DNA of 64,000 nucleotides from Caprimulgus europaeus (taxonomy: Eukaryota; Chordata; Aves; Caprimulgiformes; Caprimulgidae). The position numbers were made by a program, and so were the translations under genes. The stretch covers positions 15,840,816-15,904,815 of the forward strand of contig OU015539.1 in the NCBI GenBank assembly GCA_907165065.1, given 5' to 3'. The notes beneath the pieces are model-generated. The model did not search any database. It was not told where the DNA came from and saw nothing but the letters and a program-made list of their open reading frames with translations. Below, one piece after another: positions 34,761 through 46,746 of this stretch; within the stretch, counting starts at the first letter, position 1; every line of letters begins with the position of its first letter.

Positions 34761-36039
34761 TGTTGGCATCTCTGACACCATCAGAACCCAACCCTGAGGG
34801 GCTTTCTGGCCTCTGGATACAGAATGAATGTATCACAAACACATTGGCACACTCTGTGCAGAGATGAAGCAGATGGAGAAACCCCACAGGCAGGGAGGAC
34901 AACAAAAAATATCCAGGGGAAGGTGCAGATTTCAGCCTTGCAAGGGCCAAATGTTCAGCCAAGTTTGGTCACTTTGGCAGGAGGAGGTGGCATCTAATGC
35001 TCTAGCTGACTGCCACTGCAAAGCCATAAAGGTCTCGCCTCAAGATGAGGTGTCTGTCCCCTTTGTGGCATTCAAAAGCCATCTGGTCCCTTGAAGCCAG
35101 GGACAAACACAGACCATCAGGGCAAAAGCCACCCAAGATGAGAAAGGCTCTTTGATGCCCAGCACCATCCATGTCCATCATCAAAGCAGCCAACAAAACC
35201 AACCCATATTTACATCCAAGAGGCAATAAAGAAAGCAATTTGCTAAGAGCAGGAATTTATTTTTTCCAGTAGGATTAAGTTCACTGAAGGCAATGGAAAG
35301 TCTCCAGCTGGCTCGAGATTCCCAGTTGGTGGAAATGACTTGACCCAGAGCAAATGCAGCCTGAGATGAAGGCTGTTAGCACCTTCAGGCAATAACTGGG
35401 TTTTATTTGTACAGTGGCAGAAAAATGGGGTCTGGCCTTGACTGAGGTTTTAAGGATGTCATAAAATCAATTAGTTAATACCAGCCACTGTTTGGGAGGA
35501 AATCAAAACACATGGAGAAGTTTCACCAAACCAAGAACTTCCTGCCTGCTCCCACCCCTCAAGGACAACAAAGGTTATTTTCTTGCCTTTTTTTTGTTCC
35601 AACTGAGCAGGTCATGGCTGGAAGGACAAATACCCTGATCAGCTCCAGGTGGGCAGGAACATCACGTCCCTTTTGGCCCCAAATACTCCTGCCCCTGGCT
35701 GAAAGAGCTGAGCCAGCACATCCCAAGAAGCCTCTTAGCAGCTGAGAATGCACCCAGGGAGGGGGAATGGGGCTGCCTTGCACCTCCAGGCCATCCCTGG
35801 AAATAACCCACCCATCAATCATCTCCTCCCAGGCCAGGCCATACAAGGGAGGCAAGGTAGCAAGAGTTGGAGGGAATGGGAGGAGGACAAACGTGGCCAT
35901 GCACTGGTGATGGGACCTGGCAGGGACAGCTATCAGGACTAGGGGTACAATCCACCAAGCCCCACATGGCCACGCTGTCCCAGCAGGAGCTGCTGCAAAC
36001 CCACTGCATCTATTTTTTTACATACATATATAGTAAAAA

Positions 36040-36245
36040 TTATATGTATTATATAGAATTTATCTATTAAATATATATTATATATAAAATATAAATATAA
36101 TAGAATTTATCTATTAAATATATATATTATATATAAAATATACATATAATAGAATTTATCTATTAAATATATATATTTTATATATAAAAATATACATATA
36201 ATAGAATTTATCTATTAAATATATTTTCTATATAAAAATATACAT
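36040..36245. repeat. AT-rich tandem repeat, about 55-60 bp period
   Basis: Four units containing AATAGAATTTATCTATTAAA and TATATATAAAATATACATAT. It is in TNNT3 intron 1, about 0.9 kb downstream of the promoter in the sense direction. Confidence 0.88.
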
Positions 36246-37038
36246 TCACTTTTCTATATAAAACCTATATACATATACCTTTTTTAATCTATATTTTTCC
36301 TGTCCCTCTGCCTCCTCCCTTTGTCTCTGAGCTGTTCAGCAGTTGCCAGCAGAAAGTGTTTCTCTCCCCAAGGGGCTGGAGAGCAAAGTGGCCACCGAAG
36401 TGTTGCTGCTGAACCAGCAAAATCCCATTCCCTGCCCCAAAACCTGCCCTTTATCCTTGGCTTCGAGGTGATATGAGCCAGCAGATCCCTGCATGGGGTT
36501 TGCTAGGACAACAAGGCTGAAAGCCAAGGACCATGTCTAGCTCCTAGCCCCTCTGGATGTAACCCCCTCCTCCTGCCCCTCCATGTGCACAGGGGGCTTC
36601 TCTCCAAATTCTCTGATCTTCACTGGGAGGGGACAGTTTTCCACAACCACATCATGTTTCTCAGGTCCCTCTCTATCCCCAGAGCCTTCATCCCTCCCAC
36701 CTCAGCCACCTCTTCTTCCAGGTGACAGGGGAGGGAAGGTCATTGCTTCCCTCCTGCTGCTAGATTGAGTTTTCCCAAATGCCCCAAGTGATGACACTTC
36801 ATTCCCAGCCCTGGGGCTTGGTTTTGGAAGGGTCTTTTCTCCCACCACCAACCCTCTGGAGTTCAGAGAACCCAAATCTCACGAGCCTCACACAATACCC
36901 AACAAAAACCAGGAAGGAAAAGTGCCTTTTCCTTGAAGATCCTGTAGACCCCAACCCTCCCTTGATGTTTCTCCCTTCAAACCGAGGCTCTTGGGTTTAC
37001 CCCCCCCAGCAGCATCCCTCACCACGGCTCCCACCTAC

Positions 37039-37105
37039 CTGGGAGGAGCGAGGAGAAGCACCGAGCTCCCTGCTGAAGGGGATGGGCAGGCTGGGATCTG
37101 CGAGC
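37039..37105 (-). other. TNNT3: TNNT3 non-coding exon 1 (5'UTR)
   Basis: It ends at CTCCTCCCAG followed by the donor GTAGGTGGG. The 5' end is placed about 30 nt downstream of the TATA box and is therefore approximate. It contains no ATG that would compete with exon 2, and is followed by an intron of about 4.9 kb. Confidence 0.75.
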
Positions 37106-37129
37106 GCCCCAAGGTGGTGCAGCTCTCAA

Positions 37130-37379
37130 CTTATAGTGACATTTGATCGCCTGGAGGAGCCGATTGGCCCCAGGTCCCTGCGCCGGGCAGGGCAGGGCAG
37201 GGAGCAGGCGTGGGGTGGGGAATAGGGAGGGGAGCAAGGAGGGGGTGGGGGGGAAAAAAAGCTCATTCCATGTATAGGAGCAGCTGGTGGAATTGCACAG
37301 TTGATGCTGAGATGGGAGGGACATGTTTGGAGGAAACAGAAACCCCACAAAGCTCCAGGGCTTCTGTTTCTATATTTAC
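37130..37379 (-). promoter_or_regulatory. TNNT3: TNNT3 promoter
   Basis: On the minus strand a TATAAG box lies at 37130-37135 and a CCAAT box (CGGCCAAT-type context, GGGGCCAATCGGC) at 37163-37167, some 28 nt further upstream. A G-rich (GGGCA)n stretch lies at 37185-37202. Farther up are a CATTCC MCAT-like site (37264-37270), a CAGCTG E-box (37281-37286) and a near-match to a MEF2 site (CTATATTTAC, 37370-37379). E-box, MCAT and MEF2 sites are the usual elements of skeletal muscle promoters. Function of each site is inferred. Confidence 0.75.
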
Positions 37380-38074
37380 AACCCCAGCAGGCAGGCAGAG
37401 CTTAAAGAGGGGTATCTGAGGCAAAGGCACCTCAGAAACAAATTGGGGGGGCCCCCACAGCTCCATGGAGCTTGGTCATTGCTTAAAAACTGGTCGTGGC
37501 ACCCTGGCTTGTGCAATCTCAACAAGGCAGCAGCAGCTTCTGCTCTCCTGGCTGGGCAGGAGCTCTTCCCTGCTGCCCTTCTGCATCTCAATGGCTTTGG
37601 TTGCACAGTATTTAGATCCTGTAAAGGGTTTGGGGACCTTCTGCCATCCAAGGCTCTTTGAAACGAGGGGTCACAAGGCCTGTGAGAAGTCAGAAGCACG
37701 TAGCACACGTGTCACGTGTGTGTTTGGGAGTGGGTGGCGTGTGGCACGCACCCACCTCTCGCTGAGACACCAGGGTTCTGCCACGGATTGCAGCTTGAGG
37801 AGACCTGGAACAAAGAGCCAGAGAGCTTCTCCTGACCTCAAGCCACACTCACACCCTTCTTAGCACGATATAAAAGAATTATTTAAGTAAGGATGTCTTG
37901 GAGAGGGCCAAGCCCAGATGGCTGGACCCCACCTTAGATGCTCCAGACACCCCGAGGGGTTCCTCCGCAGTTGCACAGCGATGCCTGCAGAGGATTGCAA
38001 TGCCTTGGACAACTCTCTGCCTCATGGTTTCCATTTCACTGAACCTCCCAGGCTTTAGGTCCCCATCCCCTCCC

Positions 38075-38095
38075 TCCCTCCCTCCCTCCCACCGC
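38075..38095. repeat. (CCCT)n microsatellite
   Basis: CCCTCCCTCCCTCCCTCCC next to the only locally CpG-rich patch of the intergenic interval (38100-38150). Confidence 0.8.
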
Positions 38096-39317
38096 TGTCC
38101 CCTTGGCAGGGCTCCCCGGCCGTGCAGCGCGTGCCCGCCGGTGTGCCTGGCAGCTCCAGCACCCCCTTTCTCCCAGCCTGTAGGAGCAGAGAGAACCTTT
38201 AGGAGCTGCAGGGCAGGAGATATTTTTGGCCTGGCTCACAGGTTGATTCCTGCCCACTCTTTCCCTGCTGCTGGCAGGAAAGGGTCCTCCAGCGAGGATG
38301 TAGAGAGGAGGTTTTGAAGCCGTGGAGCAGGAGCACAACACCTCCCACCCACCAGGTAAGGTGCACCAGCCAAAAATCCCCTCTCCAGCTTGTACCCTCC
38401 ACCTGTCTGGCAGTTTAACCCTTCACCTCCTGCAACCCAGCTTGAGCCAATGCTTTTCTAACCCTTTGGGTGGGAGGGGGACAGTGCATCCATCCTCAGC
38501 ACCCTGGCTTCAGCCAGGAGGAGTTTGCTGGGTGGGGGGAGCTGGGTTGGGCACCCTGTGCTGCAGAGGAAAGTGGCACCTGCATGGGGACACACAGCCA
38601 GACCAGGTATTGTGGCCTCTGCTGCCCTACCCCAGCTCTGCCAAAAGTGCTGACTCAGCAATCCAGCCCTCTCCCTGCATTTTTGGGGCCATCTCGATGC
38701 ATTTTTGCCATCTCCCACTGGCAGTTTCCTCGGGCACTGCACCAGCTGGGCACCTCTCCAAGAAATCCTGTATTTACCCAAACTGGCAGCAGAGCAGGGA
38801 TGTGTGGGAGGGGAGTTCCCCAGTTGCTTCTCCTTTTCTCTTTGCTGTGGCCCCAGTTTGGCAATGGGATTGACCAACCTCCTTCACCTGCCTGCTGGTT
38901 ACCAACCATCCCTGCTGCTGACAGGGCATGATCCCTCAGCTCTCCCACGCCCCAGGGTTGGATCAAGCAGTCCAAAAGGAAAGGTGTGTGTGAAACCTGG
39001 GCTTACACCAGGCTGGTTCTCAGCAGATGAGAGGCTGAAGGCTCCCAGGGTCCTGTTTGCTGCCAGTCAGTTGGCAGGAGCAGGGTGAGCACCTCACACA
39101 GCCTCTACCAGAGCAGTGCTTGACCAAGGTGACGTTGATGCAGGCTATGGGAGGGACAGGTAAGCAGATGTTTCTACTCACTGCAGCTCTATTTTCAAAT
39201 AGATGAGATGCAAACGTTGCTCCCTGCAGCATCTCCTTAGCTCCTGTACCCACGTGCCTGTGCTCAGCTCCTGATCTGGATACACTGGGCAACTGCTCCA
39301 GACATCATCCACCTTTA

Positions 39318-39980
39318 TAGACTCACAGACTGGTTTGGGTTGGAAGGGACCTGAAAGCTCATCCAGTCCCAACCACCCTGCCAGCAGCAGGGACACCTTC
39401 CACTAGACCAGGTTGCTCAAAGCCTCATCCAACCTGGCCAAGAACACTTCCAGGGAGGAGCAGCCACAGCTTCTCTGGCCAACCTGGGCCAGGGTCTCAC
39501 CAAAGAATTTCTTCCTAATACCTAATCTCAATCTCCCCTCTTCCAGTTCAAAGCCATTTCCCCCTGTTCTGTCACTACCTGCCTTTATAAAAAGTCCCTC
39601 CCCAGCCTTCCTGGAGCCCCTTCAGGTACTGGGAGGACACTAGAAGGTCTCCCTGGAGCCTTCTCTTCTCCAGGCTGAACAGCCCCAACTCTCTCAGCCT
39701 GTCCTCACAGCTGAGCTGCTCCAGCCCTGGCATCATCCTCGTGGCCTCCTCTGCACTGGCTCCAGTAGCTCCATGTCCTTGTGCTGTTGGTGGCCCCAGC
39801 ACTGGAGGCAGCACTGCAGGGGGGGTCTCAGGAGAGCGGAGCAGAGGGGCAGAATCCCCTCCCTGGCCCTGCTGCCCACGCTGCTCTGGGTGCAGCCCAG
39901 GACATGGTCATTGCCCTCTTGGCTGCCAGCACACGTTGCCAGCTCATGTTGAGCTTCTCATCCACCACCATCTACATCAT
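39318..39980 (-). mobile_element. CR1 fragment, about 660 bp
   Basis: On the minus strand it runs from the CR1 3' terminus (GACTCACAGACTGGTTTGGG on the plus strand) back into ORF2, with translated remnants such as [20 protein letters not shown]. It is one of the longest CR1 pieces in the window and lies in the intergenic interval between TNNT3 and PRR33. Confidence 0.93.
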
Positions 39981-40861
39981 GCATCATGTCTGTGCTCCCT
40001 CTTCCCCATCACAACCTGCTGCAAGCATGTCCCAGAGGATGTCTGTGTGTCCTACAAGCTGTCTCTGTCAGAGCACTCCTGTCCATGCTGTGCATCTTGT
40101 CTCCAGTCTCAGTGTGATCTGGTTCCCTCTTCCCACAAGACCAAGGGGATCTGCTCCATCCCTCTGGAAAGGGTTCTCTGATGCACACATCTCCCTTTGC
40201 TCTGCTGTCATCCTGCTCCAACCAAGGCTCACTCCCCACAGCCCATTTTATCTTTGCTCTCTTCTCTTTGGGGGTCTCTCTGTCCTCTTTGCCACGTTAC
40301 TATAGTCCTCACAAATATTTGTTTCATGCCTTAACCACACACCCTGTGCTTGTCACATCTAGTCCTCACTTCACCTCTTGATGCCACCACACACCAGCTT
40401 CATTCACCGCCTGCTACATTTTCACCCTCAGCTTTGCCTCTCCTTGCTGTAGATCATCCTGCTCTAGGCTAATATATTTTGTGCTGTCTTGACATCATCT
40501 CTTCTCCCTGCATCAGCTCTAAGGTGCACCTGGACTTGCCTTTGAGCTGTGGCAGCATAGCCACACCAGCCCAGAGAGCAAGTGAACCACCACCAATGAC
40601 CTCCTGCTCTCTACTGATTGCCTGGACCAGATGAGAGACATGATCCCAGCTGCATTTCCCCCAAAAGCTCTCAGGTTTTGTTAGGTGAGGCTGCAGCAAG
40701 CACCTGTCTTTGGAGAAGCCCCTCTCACCAGCTGCCAGGTTAGAAGACCAAAGGCCAAAAGAAGATGACCAAGGCCAAAGAGAGCATGCACACAGTTCAC
40801 AGACATAAGCCAGGGTCTCAAACAGCACAAAAGTCCCTCCACCTGCCAACTTCAAGCCAGA

Positions 40862-41073
40862 GTCTGGCATTTCTTCACCAAAAGGCTTGTCAGGCATTGG
40901 AACAGGCTGCCCAGGGAAGTGGTGGAGCCACCATCCCTGGAGATATTTAAAAGACCTGTAGATATTGCACTTAGGGACATGGTTTAGTGGTGAACTTGGC
41001 AGTGATGGGATTTCAGTTGGACTCAATGATCTTAAAGGTCTTTTCCAACCAAACCAATTCTATGATTCTGTGT
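40862..41073 (+). mobile_element. CR1 fragment, older subfamily
   Basis: The segment has AACAGGCTGCCCAGGGAAGT, ACATGGTTTAGTGGTGAACT, TGGACTCAATGATCTTAAAG and the end AATTCTATGATTCTGTG. This 'TTAGTGGTGAACTTGG' type differs from the other CR1 copies here. Confidence 0.92.
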
Positions 41074-43679
41074 TTTTACAGTGACAACATCTCCACCTGG
41101 GAGAGGATACAGCAAACCAGGGCTCTTCCTTGACTAGGAACCAGAGGCTGGGGCAGAGATCTGGAGAAGTTTCCACTAGGTAACTAGTGAAATCCCCAAT
41201 ATCACATTATTTTAGGTGGCAGGTAGGAGCACCCAGCTTGGTTCTTTGAGCCACAAGAGTACAGGGTGCAGCAGGGCCACTTGCAGGAGAACTTTCTTCA
41301 TCCCTTCTCATCTTTTCTGGCTGTTGGGACATTAGCTCTGCTAATTTTACAAATTCCATCAAGATGGGCACTTTGGCCAAATATTTGTCTCATTTTTTAT
41401 CTCTACCCTCACCCCCTGTGCTCATTGCACACCAGTCAGGGGCAGCATTTCCATGGATCACTGCCTCCAACGCCTGGTTGGCACCCAGACAGCTGAAACA
41501 GCACTGGAAAAGTGCACCTAAGAACTTCTCCAGCCCTGGAAGACTCAAATCCTACCTGAGGCTTCATGGTCATTGAATATCCCAGAGTTTGTAGATAAAA
41601 TCAGCTACATCCTTCCCATAAAATGGGTTTTTTTTCCCTCAGGAGAGATCTAACTCCTGTGAAGAAGCAAAATCTATCTCCTACTCATCAACTACTGACC
41701 AACAAACTGTGCTGACACTGAAGCAGATCCTGCTTGGGCACACAAGTTGGACCTCCTGAGGTCCTTCCTCACCTAAACTTGCCCATGACTCTGCACTTAA
41801 CACCTTCATGCTACAGCTACAGAGGAATTTCCACTGACACCTTTTTTTCATCCAAACATGGTTAAGTTACTTAAAATGAAATCATTTGCCAAGAAAATGT
41901 GTTTCCCTTGAGCTGTTCCATCACCCACAGTCTGAAGGTTTCTGCTTTTTCTTCCCTCCCCCTCTCTGAAGTCATATTTGAATGCTTCCAAAGCATCTTT
42001 GGATTTTTTTACCTCATTTTTATTTTATTTTAATTTTTTAATGATATATCTATTCTGATTTTGGGGCATTTGTCCACTCACAGAGTCACCAGCACTGAAA
42101 CACTTGACTGTGGTCTTCCTGGTTTGGAACTCTTGCCATTATCAACCTTTCACCATGGCAAATGAGAATCACCAAAACCATTTAAGGAAGGAAAAAGAAA
42201 TTATTTTCTCAGTCCTTTCCCCTCTCTTTCTTCTCTTTATCCCACCCCAGCCAAAGGGGTTCTGCAGTGAGGTTCAAGCAGCAGTTCAAGGTTCCACATT
42301 CACCAAGAAGACTCTTTCCAGTTTCATTGGAGCAGTTGCCAACCCAAAGGCAGACCAGACAGTGACTCAGTACACGTGGAGAAAGGACACAATATACATC
42401 TCATTAATTTACATCTCATTAATTAACTTTAGTTCCTGGGGACAATCCAATAACCTGCTTGATGCAGTTGGTCAAGCAGAGACCAGAATAACCTTCAATT
42501 TTAAAGTCAGCTCCTCTATTTAAGTGTCAGCAGATTGCTGCTCTTTTACTGGCAGTGATGGGATCCTGAGGCATCTGAAACCCAACTCAAACGGGCTGAG
42601 CAAAGACCAGGCTTCCTCCTCAGCTCCTCTAATAGACCTGCTTGGCATTTGGGCTCGAGATCTCAGTCCCTCCCTCAGCCAGAAGAGCCCTGGTGCAGTG
42701 TTTGCCACGCACAACAATGCACCTCTTGCAGCAGCAACTCAGATACAAGGGAGAGCAAATATCCACTGTGTTGTGGGTCCACCTACCTGAATCCTGGAGA
42801 GTGGCTGAGGAACCTCCAGGTGCCAGCACCTTCTCCTGGTGGAACTCCATGACAGCTGAGAAGTTCAGGGGCTTAAAAAGGAGAATAAAGAGCAACAACA
42901 AGCTTTCTCTTATTACCTAATTACCTAAGTACACCTCCATCCACCTTCCTCCTTGCACCTGGAGGGAAGGAGTTAATCAACACCTCTGTGGAGGACTCTG
43001 CTGTGTCAACCCTTCTGTGAAATTTGGTCAGTAGGAGAACCTGCTCCCATCTCATCCCCTTGGTGAGAGCAGAAACTCTACATGTTTGCATGAGAAACAG
43101 AGTGAGATCTAAACACCTCCTACTCCAGCACCAGATGAACAAGCCAGCCCTGAGCATCACGCAATGCACGCTGAAAATACGCCCATTAGGCTGGTGTGGT
43201 CGTGGTGGTGACAGTGGTAGAGCAGGGTACAAGGTGTCCTTGGGCATTTTTAAGTTCTGTTGACATTTTCTTATTTGTAATGGCTTTTAAAAGTTATTTT
43301 TCTAAGCTTCCAGTTGGGTTAACACTGGTTGTTATTGTCTGCTTTTATCCCAGGAACATCTTCAGTGTTAGAGACACCCAAAGTCACACCAGTGCTCCTA
43401 AAAGAGTCCTGAGTTAAGTCATCAGTCAAAGAGGAATTAATTGCATTAGGGTATTTGCATGAAGGATTGAGCTCAAATCCTTCCAGAGCTCAGCATTGCT
43501 CCAAGGAGCAGCACGTCCTGCAGAGCCAAATGTGATCCCATCAGTCAGCAGGGAGACAGCAAATGAAGAGCTCACCTCCAACACCAACCCAAAGAGGCAT
43601 CTGCATCCCTTCCAGGAGAACTGGCCTCAGCAGATGGGCCACAGCTCTGATGGATGCAGGAAGTTATTTGCTATCTTAT

Positions 43680-43985
43680 CATAGAATCCCAGACTGGTTT
43701 GGGCTGGAAGGGACCTTAAAGCTCATCCAGTCCCAACCCCCCTGCCAGCAGCAGGGACACCTTCCACTAGACCAGGTTGCTCAAAGCCTCATCCAACCTG
43801 GCCAAGAACACTTCCAGGGAGGAGCAGCCACAGCTTCTCTGGGCAACCTGGGCCAGTGTCTCACCACCCTCTGGGTGAAAAATTTCCTCCCAATATCTGA
43901 CCTAAATCTCCCCTCTCTTAGTTTCAAGCCATTTCCCCTTGTCCTACCACTGTCTGCCCACATAAAAAGTCGCTCTCCCTCCTAT
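43680..43985 (-). mobile_element. CR1 fragment
   Basis: The plus strand starts ATAGAATCCCAGACTGGTTT and continues with the reverse of the CR1 3' end. It is close in sequence to the copies at 39318 and 58912. Confidence 0.93.
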
Positions 43986-45916
43986 CTATAAATTATCTTG
44001 ATCCATGACAGAGTGACTCAAGGTCAGATTAGAGGTACATCACTGTGCAGGGTCAATGAGCAACGAAGCTCAGCAGGGTGGTACCAGAGAAGCAAGAACT
44101 GGCCTTCAGACTTGGCATTCTGGTGTAGCTCACCCATATTCCAAAAGCCAGGTGGAACAGATCAAGCTTAACCCAGGTGTAAAGCTGCTTTGGAGACCTC
44201 CAGAGAAACTGTGGGCAGGGTTAACCCACCTGCCTTGGCACTCAACACTGAGAGGCTCCTTAAAAGCTTTGAAGAAGCAAAGCCCAAAGTGGGATGGAAG
44301 CTGGAAAAGGGGATGAAATGCCCAAATATCTGCATGGCCTTTGGGCAGCTCACAAAGCCAGGGCAGCCAAGGCAAAAGCAGGTACTGGACCATCCTTACC
44401 AGCTCACTTCAGCAGTCTCAACCCCAATCTTCAAGTCAAAGAATTCACCAAACCCATGATCTCCAAAGCCCCCTCTGCTCCCAGCAGAGCCTTTTCCACC
44501 CTTGCACGCTCCGAATACAGCACATCCCTCACCAGGAGCAAGCAGAGATGGAGCCAAACTGTGCACTCTTCCTCTCTGGAGATGGTAACAATCAAAGCAC
44601 AGCTCCAAATTTGCATTTTGCAACCCTGATTTTTGCAAAACAAATAAATCTGACCAGCAAACTTGAATAGTCTCCAACTGGTTTCATTGCCTGGAGCTAC
44701 TCTGCTAAAATATCTCTCCTGGCAACATCACCATCATCTGCCCTTCACCTCTCCAGTACTTCAGATGCTAAACTTTGCAGGGCCAAAGCTGTGAGCATGC
44801 AATGGTGTTACTTGATAGCCCTTCTTCATGCTAATTTTAGTTGATGGAACTTTTCAGACCTTCAAAAATGAGTCACTTTGTATTTATTTTTGAGAAACTT
44901 TTGGTATTTATTGGCTCCTGTCAATGCTCTTTTTCCACCTGATGTTTTGAACTTACCTACAGGGCTCTAACAAGCACAAGCAAACAGCACCGAAATGATC
45001 TCAAAGGAACGATGACCTGGGACTTCTGTAAAGCAAACCATGAGTATGATGCACCCAACATGCAAGTGATTGCAGATGGAAACAAATCCCACAGCAGTAA
45101 GTACTGAATTTCACCTTCCTTCAACTACTGAGTCCTGATTTTTGTGGTAGACTGTTGCTCCATCACTCAGCTGTTTGCGTGGGGAGATGTGCTTGCTCCA
45201 TCTGCTTTAGACATCTTAGACACAATCCTTGTGGGATTTGGGAGATGGGATTTGGGAGATCCTCCTTGGACACCCTAGACCTAGGCTAGATGGCTCTCTG
45301 AAAATAAGGAACAACTTGAGGCATAGCCAGGGGCTCATCCTCAGGCTATTGACACCCAAATGGATGGGACAGACAGTGAGGATGAAGCCTGAGAAGTAGG
45401 ATGGAAGCCAGGACCAGTTTTGGGCTGTGCCATGGAGGTGAACAAGGCAGGAGACCAGCTGAGGTGCTCACTGCAGCCACCCACAGCCTCAGGGAAGGAC
45501 TACCTAAGCCAACCATACACCTTGCTGCTGTCATGCTTTAAAATGCTTGCTCATATAAATTCCAACAATATTTTCCCCTCACTTTGCTTCAACCTCCCCC
45601 CTGTTCTTCCCACCACCCTGAAAAGCCCCAAGCCCATGACACTTCATCTGCAGGATGAAGAATGCATGCCTTCACCCCTGATAACCCACTATGATTTATT
45701 GTGAAGAGCTTAAGCACCTTTCTGACATTTAGGATCTAAATCAAATTGTTCCACTGCAAACCAAAACCCTCAGGGGACCCAAAGCAAAATCATGGGGAAA
45801 GCACTGGTGGTGTGTCTCATTATCAGGCTCCTTCTAACAGGTCCATCATTGCTGAAGCAAATGCCAGTTCCAACTCCACTTCTTGTCATTGTCAGATCTA
45901 TTCTTTATCTGCTTAA

Positions 45917-45962
45917 AAAAATACATATATATATATATATATATAATATATATATATATATG
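45917..45962. repeat. (AT)n microsatellite
   Basis: About 45 bp of alternating AT in the interval upstream of PRR33. Confidence 0.9.
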
Positions 45963-46616
45963 TGTACTTCACACAGCATCAGTGAATGTGTTGAGCTGGC
46001 AAGAGTTACCAAGAGACCAACCTCAGAACCTTGTGCAGTCACATATCAGCTGCCACCTCGTTATTTATAGCTGCCCTGCTCTTTGGGCTTGTTTATTTTC
46101 CTTCTCTAAGGTGGTGGTGGCAGGAGGAGAAGCTCTGACATTCAAACCCAGGTGTCTCCATGTCTGACCTTTCCTTCAAAGAGCAGAAACTGCAGACACA
46201 TTTCAAGGAAGAAAGTCATTTGGCAACTTTAGATCCTCATGTCCATCACCTCACTGGAAGCCCAGTGCAGAGCTGCAAGTAAGGGTTGAGTAGATCTGTT
46301 CATTAGCCAGCTCTTGTACATAAGGATGGTCATAAAAACGAGCCTGTAATTATTTTATACCTGGGAAGGGAAGCAGATGAAGAGATGAAGTCCAGCCCCC
46401 AGCCTTGAGGCAGAACAAGTGCTATATAAAGACAACATTGGAAACAGGCTGGAGTTTTCCATCAGCAAAGTCTTCCCCAAGTTTGAATAATGCTGGTTTA
46501 TGGTCTACAGGAGATAGGCTGATCACTCCCTAGGAAGTCTTCTGCATGGTGCTCCACCTCTCACCCAAACACTGCTCCTTCCCATTCTGCAGTCAATTAC
46601 CCCCAGTAAAAATGAA

Positions 46617-46746
46617 GAATCACAGCATGGTGGGGTTGGAAGGGACCTCAGGAGATCATCCAGTCCAACCCCCCTGCCAAAGCAGGTTCCCCACACCAGG
46701 TTGCACAGGAAAGTGTCCAGGTGGGTTTGGAACATCTGCAGCAAGA
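46617..46746 (-). mobile_element. CR1 fragment
   Basis: The plus strand reads AATCACAGCATGGTGGGGTT, GGAAGGGACCTCAGGAGATC and CCAGGTTGCACAGGAAAGTG. It is a CR1 3' end of the same subfamily as the one at 61570. Confidence 0.9.

Noticed and set aside
46420..46430. TATATAAAG as a promoter
   Set aside because: A lone TATA-like string in AT-containing intergenic sequence, without CpG, initiator or nearby exon.
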